Positions 17,626 through 26,818 of a DNA stretch of 64,000 nucleotides are shown one piece after another. The translations under genes were made by a program, and so were the position numbers. Source of the DNA: Oerskovia enterophila. Its GTDB lineage: Bacteria; Actinomycetota; Actinomycetes; Actinomycetales; Cellulomonadaceae. The DNA lies in assembly GCF_001692445.1 (NCBI RefSeq), contig NZ_MAQA01000017.1, forward strand, positions 19,590-83,589, given 5' to 3'. Position 1 is the stretch's first letter. Every line of letters starts with the position of its first letter. Below the pieces are notes generated by a model, which had not been told where the DNA came from, did no database searches, and saw nothing but the letters and a program-made list of their open reading frames with translations.

Positions 17626-18459
17626 ATGAGTGCCGCACGAAGCAACACCCACGCGCAGGCGGTCGACGCGGCGATCGAGCTGTTCACCCGGAAGGGCTAC
17701 GAGCAGACGACCGTCGAGGACATCGCCGACGCCGCGCAGATCAGCCGGGCCACGTTCTTCCGCCGTTTCCGCTCCAAGGAGGACGTGGTCTTCGCGGACC
17801 ACGAGCTGCTCCTGGACGCCGTGGTGGTCCTCCTCGGGGAGACCCGGCCCGCCGCCCGCGGCGTCACCCCCGAGGAGCTCGAGAACGTCGACCCGTACGT
17901 CGAGGTGTGCAAGGCGGCACGGCTCGTGTTCGACCACCACGTGGGCCAGCGCGAGACGTCGGTCGCGCGGCACCGCCTCCTGCAGGACGTGCCGGCGCTG
18001 CGCGACCGCGAGCTCGTGACCACGCACCGCTACGAGCGCGCGTTCACGTCCTACCTGCGCGACACCCTGCCCGCCGACACCCGGCACTCGACCGCGTCGG
18101 TCGCGTTCGCGGCGTCGGTCGTCGCGGTGCACAACGCGATCCTGCGCCGCTGGCTGCGCGACCCCGACCAGGACCTGCGCCCCGAGCTCGAGGAGGCGTT
18201 CGCGGACCTGCGCCGCGCGGCGCGCAACCCCGCGGGCCCGACGACGGAGCCCGCCACCGCGTCCACGTCGCCTGCACCGGCGCGCACAGCAGGTGCCGAG
18301 AGCGGGGTGGGCACGGCAGGCACGGAGAGCACGGCCGACCGGGCTGCCCCCGCTGCTGCCAGCACCGCACCGACCCGCCGCGTCGTGGTGACCGTGCTCG
18401 ACGGCGACGCCGACCCCGACGAGGTGGCCCGGGCCGTGCGCGACGCGTTGGGTGCGTGA
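17626..18459 (+). CDS. TetR regulator with C-terminal extension
   Basis: 277 residues, longer than most TetR proteins (190-220). The HTH is VDAAIELFTRKGYEQTTVED then IADAAQISRATFFRRFRSKE at residues about 12-50. The ligand domain runs to about 200. A low-complexity Ala/Thr/Ser/Gly linker (about 203-248) then leads to a short TRRVVVTVLDGDADPDEVARA tail that looks like a strand-helix unit. The target may be the divergent membrane protein gene; TGTCGCCGC and its complement (17428-17436 / 17475-17483) in the gap are possible operator halves. A terminator follows directly. Confidence 0.87.
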   Translation: MSAARSNTHAQAVDAAIELFTRKGYEQTTVEDIADAAQISRATFFRRFRSKEDVVFADHELLLDAVVVLLGETRPAARGVTPEELENVDPYVEVCKAARLVFDHHVGQRETSVARHRLLQDVPALRDRELVTTHRYERAFTSYLRDTLPADTRHSTASVAFAASVVAVHNAILRRWLRDPDQDLRPELEEAFADLRRAARNPAGPTTEPATASTSPAPARTAGAESGVGTAGTESTADRAAPAAASTAPTRRVVVTVLDGDADPDEVARAVRDALGA

Positions 18460-18494
18460 TTCGGCCGCGACTCGCCGGGCGTGTCGCAGCCGAA
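18460..18494 (+). terminator. Terminator of the TetR gene
   Basis: A 12-bp stem (18460-18471 / 18483-18494, one mismatch) with an 11-nt loop starts immediately after the TGA, isolating the riboswitch-controlled unit downstream. Confidence 0.65.
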
Positions 18495-18578
18495 CCACGC
18501 ACTCGGCCCAGCACCGACGAGCCCCGGGAATGCACGGGTAGCATCTGCGGTTGCAGCACACAGCAAGCAGTACGCACG

Positions 18579-18702
18579 AACGTGCTCCGGGGTCGGTGCA
18601 ATTCCGAGCCGGCGGTGACAGTCCGCGACCCGCGCCCACGCGCGGTTGACCTGGTGGAACTCCAGGACCGACGGTGAAAGTCCGGATGGGAGGAAGCACG
18701 TG
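18579..18702 (+). ncRNA. FMN riboswitch (RFN element)
   Basis: The conserved RFN blocks occur in order: GGGGTCGGTGCAATTCCGA, GCCGGCGGTGACAGTCCGCG, CTGGTGGAACTCCAGGACCG and ACGGTGAAAGTCCGGATGGG. P1 closes with CGTGCT (18581-18586) and AGCACG (18695-18700). The 174 nt from here to the ribM ATG hold GC-rich complementary stretches (GCGCGGCCGTCCCCGGCCGGGC region) that probably form the expression platform. Rising FMN should switch ribM off. The preceding 18495-18578 should hold the promoter. Confidence 0.96.
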
Positions 18703-18876
18703 CGGCGCGGCCGTCCCCGGCCGGGCTGAGCACGACGTGATCGTCGCGCCCACCCCCGACCGTCCGGACCGGTCTCGCCGTGGTGAGCGCCGCCGTCGGG
18801 CAGCCCGGACAGGGCTCCCCCGACCCGACGCCCGCCCTCACCCCGGAGCCGACGTGCCCGGGACGAGGGAACATCG

Positions 18877-19596
18877 ATGGACCTGCTCCACGCGCTCTTC
18901 GACGCGCAGCTGACGATCGGCGGCCAGCACCTGCTGTGGCGCGAGATCGTGGGCAACGGGTTCGGCCTTGCCTCCGCGCTCGGCGGCATGCGGCGCAAGA
19001 TCTGGGCGTGGCCCGTAGGGATCGTCGGGAACCTGCTGCTCCTCACGGTGTTCCTCGGAGCGGTGTTCGCGACGCCCAACCCCGTCAACCTCCTCGGCCA
19101 GGCCGGGCGCCAGGTCATGTTCGTCGTCGTGTCGGTGTACGGGTGGGTCCAGTGGCGGCGCACCCGTGCGCGCCTCGACCAGGACGCGGCCGGTCTCGAC
19201 GCGGACAGCCACGGCGTCTCGGTCGAACCACGATGGGCCACGTGGCGGCAACGAACCTTCCTCGTCGTGGCGCTCGTGGGCGGGACGCTCGTCCTGACCC
19301 CGATCTTCCGGATGCTCGAGTCCTACGAGCCCGTGTGGGCCGACGCATGGATCTTCATGGGTTCGCTGCTCGCGACGTACGGCATGGCCAAGGGATGGGT
19401 CGAGTTCTGGCTGATCTGGGTGGCCGTCGACGTGGTGGGCGTGCCCCTGCTGGTCGACGCCGGCTTCTACGCGTCCGCGTTCATGTACGTGTTCTACGGG
19501 GCGTTCACGCTCGTCGGGTTCTTCGTGTGGTGGCGCATCGACCGGCGCTCCCAGGCCCTGGAGGTCGCGGCGAGCGCCCCCGCCACCACCCCCTGA
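18877..19596 (+). CDS. ribM: Riboflavin transporter, PnuC family
   Basis: 239 residues with about seven membrane segments. It starts MDLLHALFDAQLTIGGQHLL, and the PnuC-like core includes GNGFGLASALGGMRRKIWAW and VSVYGWVQWRR (about 85-95), then ADAWIFMGSLLATYGMAKGW. PnuC proteins carry nicotinamide riboside or related vitamins; the actinobacterial branch behind FMN riboswitches is RibM, which imports riboflavin. The riboswitch upstream decides the call. GAGGGA before the ATG supports the start. A hairpin at 19638-19665 ends the transcript. Confidence 0.93.
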   Translation: MDLLHALFDAQLTIGGQHLLWREIVGNGFGLASALGGMRRKIWAWPVGIVGNLLLLTVFLGAVFATPNPVNLLGQAGRQVMFVVVSVYGWVQWRRTRARLDQDAAGLDADSHGVSVEPRWATWRQRTFLVVALVGGTLVLTPIFRMLESYEPVWADAWIFMGSLLATYGMAKGWVEFWLIWVAVDVVGVPLLVDAGFYASAFMYVFYGAFTLVGFFVWWRIDRRSQALEVAASAPATTP

Positions 19597-19637
19597 AGCC
19601 ACCCCTTGCGTCCGGGTGGGCCGGGCGGATACTCGAA

Positions 19638-19665
19638 GGTGCGCCCTGCTCGCGCCGGGCGCACC
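19638..19665 (+). terminator. Terminator of ribM
   Basis: GGTGCGCCC (19638-19646) pairs perfectly with GGGCGCACC (19657-19665) over a 10-nt loop, about 40 bp past the ribM stop. Confidence 0.6.
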
Positions 19666-19713
19666 ACTTCCGGCCCGATGACGCGAGGACGCGACGGGAA
19701 AGGCGGCACCATC

Positions 19714-20139
19714 ATGGTCACGCGACTCAACCCCTACCTGAACTTCCGCGACGAGGCACGGCAGGCGATCGGGTTCTACCGCGACGTGTTCGGCGGCGAG
19801 GTGACGATCAGCACGTTCGCCGACTTCCAGGCCTCCGAGGACCCTGCCGACGCCGACAAGGTCATGCACTCCCAGCTCGAGTCCCCCACCGGCCTGGTCC
19901 TCATGGCCGCGGACACCCCGAGCTCGATGGAGGTCCCGACCGGCGCCGGCTTCTCGATCTCGCTGAGCGGCGAGCAGTCCGACGACGCCGAGCTGCGCGG
20001 CTACTGGGACAAGCTCTCGTCGAGCGGGAGCGTGACCGTGCCGCTCGAGGTCGCGCCGTGGGGAGACGCGTTCGGCATGTGCGTCGACGGGTTCGGCGTG
20101 AGCTGGCTCGTGAACATCGCCGGGGCTGCGCGGGCCTGA
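19714..20139 (+). CDS. VOC family (glyoxalase/PhnB-like) protein
   Basis: 141 residues. NPYLNFRDEARQAIGFYRDVFGGEV at the N-terminus and WGDAFGMCVDGFGVSWLVNI at the C-terminus are hallmarks of the PhnB-like branch of the vicinal-oxygen-chelate superfamily. The usual metal ligands are not all evident, so it may bind a ligand or be an enzyme of unknown reaction. I chose the ATG at 19714; the upstream open frame lies in the ribM terminator region. Monocistronic. Confidence 0.87.
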   Translation: MVTRLNPYLNFRDEARQAIGFYRDVFGGEVTISTFADFQASEDPADADKVMHSQLESPTGLVLMAADTPSSMEVPTGAGFSISLSGEQSDDAELRGYWDKLSSSGSVTVPLEVAPWGDAFGMCVDGFGVSWLVNIAGAARA

Positions 20140-20176
20140 GCGCTCCCCCTGGTCAGGCCGGGCACCGGGCCCGCCC

Positions 20177-20213
20177 GTGATACCCCGTCTCTTGACCTGA
20201 GACGGGATATCAC
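20177..20213. promoter_or_regulatory. Inverted repeat overlapping a possible -35 box
   Basis: GTGATACCCCGTCTC (20177-20191) and GAGACGGGATATCAC (20199-20213) form a 15-bp inverted repeat with one mismatch and a 7-bp spacer. A TTGACC at 20192-20197 in the spacer could be the -35 of the acyl-CoA dehydrogenase promoter. It could be a repressor operator for fatty-acid or branched-chain catabolism, or a terminator of the VOC gene. Confidence 0.5.
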
Positions 20214-20270
20214 GCACCATGGGGGGATCGCCCGACACCGACGTCCGGCCCGACCCCGGGAGCATCCCCC

Positions 20271-21515
20271 ATGACGATCGAGAACCCCGTCCGCCAGAAC
20301 GTGACCGAGCCGGACTACGACCTCTCGCAGCCGCTCGGCATCGACTACGCCGGCGCGTTCTCGGACGCGACCGACGCCGACCGCGACCTGCAGCAGCGGG
20401 TCCGCACGTTCGTCCAGGACGAGGTCCTGCCCGTGATCGACGGGTACTGGGAGCGCGCCGAGGTGCCGTTCGGTCTGGCCAAGCGCATGGGCGAGCTCGA
20501 CTTCCTGCGGGACGGCGTCGACGTCCCCGGTGCGCCACGGATCAGCCTCATGGGCGCCGGTCTCGCCGAGATGGAGATGTCGCGCGGCGACGGCTCGGTC
20601 GCGACCATCTGCGGCGTCCAGGGCGGCCTCGCGCTGCGCTCGATCCAGCTCCTCGGCTCGGACGAGCAGAAGGCCGAGTGGCTCGGCCCGCTCGCGCGCG
20701 GTGAGAAGCTCGGCGCGTTCGCCCTGACCGAGCCCACGCACGGCTCGGACTCGGTCTCGCTCGAGACCACGGCCCGCCGCGAGACCCGCGACGGCGTCGA
20801 GGGCTTCGTGATCGACGGCGAGAAGAAGTGGATCGGCTTCGGGTCGTGCGGCGACATCACGGTGCTGTGGGCGCGACTTGTCGGGGACGAGGGCGACAAC
20901 CAGGTGCACGGGTTCCTCGTGCCCCAGGACACCCCGGGCTACGCGGCCACGACCATCGAGGGCAAGGTCTCGCTCCGCGCGATCTGGCAGGCCCACATCG
21001 TCCTGACCGACGTGTTCGTCCCGGCCTCGGCCATGCTCCCGGGCGGACGGTCGTTCAAGGACACCGGCCGCGTGCTCCAGGCGACGCGCCTCGGGGTGGC
21101 ATGGTCCGCCGTCGGGCACGCGACCGCCTGCTACGAGACGGCCGTCGCCTACGCCAAGCAGCGTGTCCAGTTCGGCCGCCCGCTCGCGGCCAACCAGATG
21201 GTCCAGGAGCGGCTGACCCGCATGCTCTCGACCCTCACCCAGATGCAGCTCCTGGTCGCACAGATGACCCGCCTCGACGAGGCCGGGCAGCTCTCCGGCC
21301 CGCAGGCGTCGATCGCCAAGTACACGAGCACGCGCGGCGCACGCGAGATCGCGGCGAGCGCGCGCGACATGCTGGGCGGCAACGGCATCCTCCTCGCGAA
21401 CCGCGTCGCGCGGCACTTCGCGGACATCGAGGCCCTGCACACCTACGAGGGCACCGAGAGCGTCCAGGCCCTCATCGTGGGTCGCGACATCACGGGCGTC
21501 TCGGCGTTCGTGTAG
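20271..21515 (+). CDS. Acyl-CoA dehydrogenase, glutaryl-CoA dehydrogenase-like
   Basis: 414 residues, full length for the flavin-dependent acyl-CoA dehydrogenases. [22 protein letters not shown] FAD loop near 157 ([12 protein letters not shown]), [18 protein letters not shown] near 185 and [19 protein letters not shown] near 300 are visible. The likely catalytic Glu is E393 in [18 protein letters not shown], the position used by glutaryl-CoA dehydrogenase. It oxidises a CoA thioester to the enoyl-CoA, passing electrons to ETF. The exact chain is uncertain. The thiolase 167 bp downstream suggests a shared catabolic role. Confidence 0.87.
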   Translation: MTIENPVRQNVTEPDYDLSQPLGIDYAGAFSDATDADRDLQQRVRTFVQDEVLPVIDGYWERAEVPFGLAKRMGELDFLRDGVDVPGAPRISLMGAGLAEMEMSRGDGSVATICGVQGGLALRSIQLLGSDEQKAEWLGPLARGEKLGAFALTEPTHGSDSVSLETTARRETRDGVEGFVIDGEKKWIGFGSCGDITVLWARLVGDEGDNQVHGFLVPQDTPGYAATTIEGKVSLRAIWQAHIVLTDVFVPASAMLPGGRSFKDTGRVLQATRLGVAWSAVGHATACYETAVAYAKQRVQFGRPLAANQMVQERLTRMLSTLTQMQLLVAQMTRLDEAGQLSGPQASIAKYTSTRGAREIAASARDMLGGNGILLANRVARHFADIEALHTYEGTESVQALIVGRDITGVSAFV

Positions 21516-21682
21516 CCCCTCGCCGGCGGCGCTCCCCGTACCGGGAGTGCCGCACCCTCTCCTGCCACACCTGGCCCGCAGCGGCCACCCGTCGACACCA
21601 CAAGACCACCCGGCGCCGTACCGGACCTCCTCGTTCACCTGAAACGCACGGCGCCGGGTCCCCTTCTCCCACGGAGCACCTC

Positions 21683-22873
21683 ATGAGCAACGACGCCCAC
21701 GTCCCCGTCCTCCTGCACGGTGCGCGCACGCCGTTCACGCGCTTCCAGGGTGCGCTCGCGTCCCTGTCGGCGAACGAGCTGGGCGCGCACGCGATCCGCG
21801 GCGCGCTCGACGCCGCTGGCGTCGCGGCTTCCGACGTCGACGCCGTGATCATGGGCCAGGTCATCCAGGCGGGCGGCGGCCAGGGGCCGGCCCGGCAGGC
21901 CGCGATCGCGGCCGGGATCGGCTGGGACGTCCCCACGGTCACCATCAACAAGCTGTGCCTGTCGGGCCTGACCGCGATCATCGACGCGGCGCGCCTGGTC
22001 CGCACGGGCGAGGCGTCGGTCGTCGTCGCGGGCGGCCAGGAGTCCATGACGAACGCGCCGCACCTCGTGCTCGGCTCGCGCAAGGGCTTCGCGTTCGGAG
22101 ACGTGACCATCGCGGACTCGCTCACGCACGACGGCCTGCGCGACCCGTTCGACGGTCAGATCATGGGCGAGGCCACCGACCGCGGCTGCACCACGCGCGG
22201 CATCGGCCGCGCCGAGCAGGACGAGTACGCTGCCCGCTCGCACGCCCTCGCGGCCGCGGCCCGCGCGGAAGGGCGCCTGGCCGAGGAGATCGCCCCGGTC
22301 ACGGTCCCGCAGCGCAAGGGCGAGCCCGTGGTCGTCGCCGACGACGAGGGCATCCGCCCCGGCACCACGGTCGAGGCGCTCGCCCGCCTGCGTCCCGCGT
22401 TCGTCGCGGACGGCACCATCACCGCCGGCTCGTCGTCCCCGCTGTCCGACGGCGCCGCGGCGGTCGTCGTCGTCAGCAAGGCCTTCGCGGTCTCCCGCGG
22501 CCTCACGTGGCTGGCCGAGATCCGGTCGGCCGGCCAGGTCGCCGGCCCCGACAACTCGCTGCACTCCCAGCCCGCCCGCGCGATCGAGCGTGCGCTCGAG
22601 CGCGAGGGCATGAAGGCCGACGAGCTCGACCTGGTCGAGATCAACGAGGCCTTCGCGGCCGTCGCGCTCCAGTCGGTCGAGGACCTCGGGATCGACCACG
22701 CGGTCGTCAACCCCGACGGCGGCGCGATCGCCCTGGGTCACCCGGTCGGCGCGTCGGGCGCGCGCCTGGCCCTGCACCTGGCCCTCGCCCTCCAGCGCCG
22801 CGGGGGTGGCGTGGGCGCCGCCGCGCTGTGCGGCGGCGGCGGCCAGGGGGACGCGCTGATCCTGCGCGCCTGA
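21683..22873 (+). CDS. Acetyl-CoA C-acetyltransferase (thiolase)
   Basis: 396 residues, normal for thiolases. The catalytic residues are all in place: nucleophile C92 in INKLCLSG, H353 in [10 protein letters not shown] and C383 in [23 protein letters not shown] and [11 protein letters not shown] are also typical of the degradative/biosynthetic acetyl-CoA acetyltransferases. It cleaves or forms acetoacetyl-CoA. It lies in the same direction as the acyl-CoA dehydrogenase and may share its promoter. A double hairpin follows. Confidence 0.92.
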   Translation: MSNDAHVPVLLHGARTPFTRFQGALASLSANELGAHAIRGALDAAGVAASDVDAVIMGQVIQAGGGQGPARQAAIAAGIGWDVPTVTINKLCLSGLTAIIDAARLVRTGEASVVVAGGQESMTNAPHLVLGSRKGFAFGDVTIADSLTHDGLRDPFDGQIMGEATDRGCTTRGIGRAEQDEYAARSHALAAAARAEGRLAEEIAPVTVPQRKGEPVVVADDEGIRPGTTVEALARLRPAFVADGTITAGSSSPLSDGAAAVVVVSKAFAVSRGLTWLAEIRSAGQVAGPDNSLHSQPARAIERALEREGMKADELDLVEINEAFAAVALQSVEDLGIDHAVVNPDGGAIALGHPVGASGARLALHLALALQRRGGGVGAAALCGGGGQGDALILRA

Positions 22874-22888
22874 GTCCTTCCCCTCGCG

Positions 22889-22956
22889 TCGCGCGGTGCT
22901 GCCTCACCGCGCGACCGGCGGCCCGCCCGGAGGTCCCCTTCGCCTCCGGCCGGGCC
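22889..22956 (+). terminator. Double hairpin terminator after the thiolase
   Basis: A first stem pairs TCGCGCGGTG with CACCGCGCGA (about 22889-22913). A second pairs 22920-22933 with 22943-22956 (14 bp, one mismatch), followed by GCTTCTTC. Confidence 0.65.
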
Positions 22957-23039
22957 GCTTCTTCGTGCCCGACGGCGTGCGGCGTCCAGGGCGTGTCGCG
23001 CTCCCCGGGCGAGCGGCGCCGTCGTGCGACGATGAGCCC

Positions 23040-24371
23040 GTGCCCGAGACCTCCGCCGCCCGGCCCGCCTCGACCGGACGCCGGTTCCTCGCCTGGGCCC
23101 TGCGCTCGCCGTGGGCCCTGGTCGCGGGCTTCGTGCTCGTGCACGCCTGGCTCGTCGTCGATGCCCTGACCTGGGGGTACCGGATCTCGGGCGACGTGCA
23201 GCTCTACCGGGTCTGGGCGCGCGCAGGCTGGGACCGCGGGATCTGGCCCGTGCTCGACTACGACTGGGTCTACCCGGTCGGGGCGCTCGTGCCGGTCTCG
23301 GCCCCCGCGCTCCTGGGGACGTCGTTCGAGGCGTACTACGCGCAGTTCCTCGTGCTGATCGTCGCGCTGAACGCGCTCGCGCTGTGGTTCCTCGCGCGGC
23401 TGCCGGGGCGCGGCCGTGTCGCGGCCTGGTGGTGGCTCGCGTTCCTCGTCGCGCTCGGCCCCATCTTCCTGGGCAGGCTCGACGGCGTCGCCGCTGCCCT
23501 CCTCGTGATCACGCTCGCGCTCGCGGTACGCCGCCCGGCCGTGGCGACCGCGATCGCGACGTTCGGTGCCTGGGTCAAGATCGCCCCCGGGGCCGTGGTC
23601 GTGGCGCTCCTGACGACCGCGAAGCGCCCGTTGCGCACGGTCGTGCTCCCGGGCGCTGCGGTCAGCGCGGTCGTCGTCGCGCTCGCCCTCGCGGGCGGAG
23701 CGGGCAAGCGGGTGCTCGGGGTGTTCGGGACCCAGGACGCGCGGGGCCTCCAGTCGGAGTCGGTGTTCGCGACCCCGTTCAGCGTGCTGCGGCTGTTCGA
23801 CCCCCGGTTCCGGGTCTGGATGAACCAGGACATCCGCACGCTCGAGATCTACGGCCCCGGCACCGCGGTGACGGGACGGCTGCTCGACGTGCTGCTGCCC
23901 GTCGCGGTGCTCGCGATCGCGGCCCTGTCCTGGTGGGCCGTGCGGCGGCGCCCCGAGGTCCGCACCGACGTGTTCCTCCTGTCCGTGACGGCCCTGCTGC
24001 TGAGCCTCATCGTCTTCAACAAGGTGGGATCGCCGCAGTTCGTCGCGTGGATCGGGCCTCCCGTGGCCGTCGCGATCGCGCTCGCCGGGCCGGGCGCCCG
24101 CTCCGTCTGGTCGGCGCCCGCGCTGGCAGTCCTGGGCACCGCTGGTCTGACGCAGCTCCTCTACCCGGTCGCGTACGACGAGTTCATGGTCGGGGAGCCC
24201 TGGATCGTCCTGGTCGCGGCCGTGCGCAACCTCGCGCTCGTGGTCCTGCTCGTCGGGGCCGTGGTCCAGCTCGTGCGGCTGGGGCGAGGGGCGGCGGGAA
24301 CCGTCGCGTCGACCGTCGTGGCCGAGCCGCACGCGTCACGGCCAGACCCCGGGCCCGTGGCGAACGCCTGA
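23040..24371 (+). CDS. GT87-like (DUF2029) membrane glycosyltransferase
   Basis: 443 residues from GTG 23040, with about ten membrane segments. The early loop after helix 1 (ISGDVQLYRVWARAGWDRG) carries the acidic residue expected of GT-C enzymes, then DYDWVYPVGAL. AFLVALGPIFLGRLDGVAA and IVFNKVGSPQFVAWIG are typical of the GT87/DUF2029 group, which uses polyprenyl-phosphate mannose or related donors to build envelope glycans on the outer face. Donor and acceptor are unknown. It converges on a response-regulator gene with 21 bp between stops. Confidence 0.8.
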   Translation: MPETSAARPASTGRRFLAWALRSPWALVAGFVLVHAWLVVDALTWGYRISGDVQLYRVWARAGWDRGIWPVLDYDWVYPVGALVPVSAPALLGTSFEAYYAQFLVLIVALNALALWFLARLPGRGRVAAWWWLAFLVALGPIFLGRLDGVAAALLVITLALAVRRPAVATAIATFGAWVKIAPGAVVVALLTTAKRPLRTVVLPGAAVSAVVVALALAGGAGKRVLGVFGTQDARGLQSESVFATPFSVLRLFDPRFRVWMNQDIRTLEIYGPGTAVTGRLLDVLLPVAVLAIAALSWWAVRRRPEVRTDVFLLSVTALLLSLIVFNKVGSPQFVAWIGPPVAVAIALAGPGARSVWSAPALAVLGTAGLTQLLYPVAYDEFMVGEPWIVLVAAVRNLALVVLLVGAVVQLVRLGRGAAGTVASTVVAEPHASRPDPGPVANA

Positions 24372-24392
24372 CCACTGATGCCCGGCTGCCCC

Positions 24393-25088
24393 TCACGCGG
24401 GACCGGGGCGCCTCCCGGGCGCAGGGCGCTCGGCGGTCACGAGGCCGTGGTCGAACGCCGCGATGACGAGCTGGGCACGGTCGCGGGCGACGAGCTTGGC
24501 GAGCAGGTTGCCGATGTGCGTCTTGACGGTGCCCATGGAGATCGTCAGCCTCCGCCCGATCTCCTGGTTGGACAGCCCACGGCCCACGAGCGCGAGCACC
24601 TCGACCTCCCGGCTGGTGAGGAGCTGCGGCGCCACGGCCCCGCGCTGCGGCCCACCGTCGAGGTAGTGCCCGACGATCCGCGCCAGGACGGCCGGGGCGA
24701 ACAGGGACTCGCCGGCATGCGTACGCCGGACGGCGTCGACGAGGCTCGTGGGCTCGGCGTCCTTGAGCAGGAACCCGCTCGCGCCTGCGCGCAGGGCCCC
24801 GTGGACGTACTCGTCGAGCTCGAACATGCTGAGCACGAGGACGCGGGTCGACGTGAGGTCGGGGTCGGCCGCGATCCGGCGCGTCGCATCGATCCCGTCA
24901 CCGCCGGGCATGCGGACGTCCATGAGGACGACGTCGGGGCGGGTCCGGCGCGCGACCTCCACCGCGGCCTCGCCCGAGCCCGCCTCGCCCACGACCGTGA
25001 GCCCGTCGGCACCGTCGAGCACGAGCCGCAGGCTGTGACGGATCAGGGGCTGGTCGTCCACGACGAGCACCCGTACCGGCACCGTCAC
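24393..25088 (-). CDS. NarL/FixJ response regulator
   Basis: 231 residues. The receiver domain has VLVVDDQPLIR, phospho-acceptor D57 in VVLMDVRMPGGDG and the conserved Lys in GFLLKDAEP. The LuxR-type HTH at the end reads LTSREVEVLALVGRGLSNQEI then TISMGTVKTHIGNLLAKL. The GTG start overlaps the kinase stop (GTGA), so the two are translationally coupled. It probably activates the divergent ABC transporter operon starting at 26105. Confidence 0.94.
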   Translation of the reverse strand: MTVPVRVLVVDDQPLIRHSLRLVLDGADGLTVVGEAGSGEAAVEVARRTRPDVVLMDVRMPGGDGIDATRRIAADPDLTSTRVLVLSMFELDEYVHGALRAGASGFLLKDAEPTSLVDAVRRTHAGESLFAPAVLARIVGHYLDGGPQRGAVAPQLLTSREVEVLALVGRGLSNQEIGRRLTISMGTVKTHIGNLLAKLVARDRAQLVIAAFDHGLVTAERPAPGRRPGPA

Positions 25089-25972
25089 GACTGCGCTCGT
25101 CCCAGCAGGCCGGCGGCCGGCGGGGCCGGGTCCGGCAGCACGACCGTCACGCGGAAACCTCGGGAGGAGGGCCCCGCGACGAGAGAGCCGCCGAGCGACT
25201 CGACCCGCTCGCGCAGGCCTGCGAGCCCCATCCCCGCCCCCTGGTGAGGCTCCCACCCGACGACGGGCCCGTCGTCCTCGACGACCAGCCGCAGGCCCTC
25301 GGCGTCGCGGCCGAGGACGACCGAGGCACGCGTCTGCCCCGCGTGACGCAGGACGTTGGCGAGGGCCTCACGGACCACCGTGCACACGCAGAGGCCCACT
25401 CCTGCCGAGGCCACGACCTCCTCGGCGTCGAGCGCGACGTCGAGGCCCGCGCCCCGCGCGGTCGCGACGACACGCGGGAGGTCGGCGAGCGTCTCCGCCG
25501 GACGCAGCGGGACCTCGTCGCCCGGTCCGCGCAGGACCGTGAGCATCCTGCGCAGCTCGGTGGTCGCGTCCCGGCCCGCGCGCTCGATGTCGGCCAGGGC
25601 GCGGGCCCGCTCGGCATCGCCGCCCGGCCCTGGCACCGTGCGCGCCGACGCCGCACGCACCGTGATGAGCCCCAGCCCGTGCGAGGCGAGGTCGTGCAGG
25701 TCTCGTGCGATGCGCAGCCTCTCGGCCTGAGCGGCCCGTTCCGCCGCCCAGCCCGTCAGGTCGTCCTCGAAGGCACGTCGCTCGCGCCGGGAACGGACGA
25801 GGGCCCAGGCCAGCACGCCCGCCGCGACTGCGGTCGCACCCAGCAGGACGGCGAGGGCCTCGACGGGGCGACCGACACCGAGGGTCGCCAGGCCGAGCAC
25901 GAGGGCCGCGACGAGACCGCCCGCGATCGGCCAGACGCGGGATCGCAGCACGGGTCGGGCGGTCGTCTCCAT
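25085..25972 (-). CDS. Sensor histidine kinase (HisKA_3 type)
   Basis: 295 residues. Two N-terminal membrane helices (about 15-35 and 38-60) have almost no loop, so it probably senses within the membrane. The dimerisation box is RLRIARDLHDLASHGLGLI with phospho-His H93. The ATPase end shows VREALANVLRHAGQTRA (N box), VVEDDGPVVGW and GAGMGLAGLRERVESLGGS. It should phosphorylate the coupled NarL-type regulator. This compact kinase/regulator pair next to an ABC transporter is common in actinobacteria for antibiotic or envelope-stress response. Confidence 0.93.
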   Translation of the reverse strand: METTARPVLRSRVWPIAGGLVAALVLGLATLGVGRPVEALAVLLGATAVAAGVLAWALVRSRRERRAFEDDLTGWAAERAAQAERLRIARDLHDLASHGLGLITVRAASARTVPGPGGDAERARALADIERAGRDATTELRRMLTVLRGPGDEVPLRPAETLADLPRVVATARGAGLDVALDAEEVVASAGVGLCVCTVVREALANVLRHAGQTRASVVLGRDAEGLRLVVEDDGPVVGWEPHQGAGMGLAGLRERVESLGGSLVAGPSSRGFRVTVVLPDPAPPAAGLLGRAQS

Positions 25973-26104
25973 CCACCGGAGTCTAGGGACGCGCCGCCCG
26001 CCGCACATCGGCCCACGGTCCGAGAGACCGCGGGCCGAGGCCCGGACCCCAGGTCCGGCCTCCGGTCCGATGCCCTGCGCGCTCCTGGCGGCTGGACTGT
26101 GGGC

Positions 26105-26818
26105 ATGTTGAAGATCGAGCACCTCGTCAAACGCCACGGTCCCCGCACCGTCCTCGACCGCGTCGCCTTCGAGGCCCGGCCGGGCCGCGTGACCGCCTTC
26201 CTCGGGCCCAACGGAGCCGGCAAGTCGTCGACCCTGCGCATCCTCCTCGGCCTGGACCGGGCCGACGAGGGTCGTGCCCTCGTCGGGGGGCAGCCGTACA
26301 GGTCGCTGCGCGACCCGCTGCGCACCCTCGGCTCGATGCTCGACGGCTCCGGAGCGCACCGCTCCCGCACGGCCCGCAACCACCTCTCCTGGGTCGCGCG
26401 CAGCAACGGGATCTCGCAGAGGCGCGTCGACCAGGTGCTCGAGCAGGTAGGGCTCACGGCCTCCGCCCGGACACGGGTGGGGCGCTACTCCCTCGGCATG
26501 GGACAGCGCCTGGGTCTCGCGTGCGCGCTCCTGGGCGAGCCCGAGGCGCTCGTCCTCGACGAGCCCGTCAACGGTCTCGACCCGGAGGGCATCCGGTGGA
26601 TCCGTGGCCTGCTCCGTGCGCACGCGGACCACGGCGGCACGGTCCTGCTGTCGAGCCACTTCATGGGCGAGGTGGCCGACATCGCCGACGACCTCGTGGT
26701 CATCTCGGGCGGTCGGGTCGTCGCGGACGGGACGCTCGCCGACGTGACCCACCGCTACGACACGCTCGAGGACGCCTTCTTCGCGCTCACGAGCGACGGA
26801 CAGGGGACGGTCCGGTGA
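26105..26818 (+). CDS. ABC transporter ATP-binding protein
   Basis: 237 residues. Walker A is FLGPNGAGKSST (33-44), the signature is YSLGMGQRLGLACALLG, Walker B ALVLDEPVNGLDPEG, and the H-loop LLSSHFMGEV. This is the DrrA/CcmA-like class that pairs with multispan permeases, usually for drug or peptide export. The gene is divergent from the two-component system with 132 bp between starts, and the GTG of the next gene overlaps its stop. Confidence 0.93.
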   Translation: MLKIEHLVKRHGPRTVLDRVAFEARPGRVTAFLGPNGAGKSSTLRILLGLDRADEGRALVGGQPYRSLRDPLRTLGSMLDGSGAHRSRTARNHLSWVARSNGISQRRVDQVLEQVGLTASARTRVGRYSLGMGQRLGLACALLGEPEALVLDEPVNGLDPEGIRWIRGLLRAHADHGGTVLLSSHFMGEVADIADDLVVISGGRVVADGTLADVTHRYDTLEDAFFALTSDGQGTVR

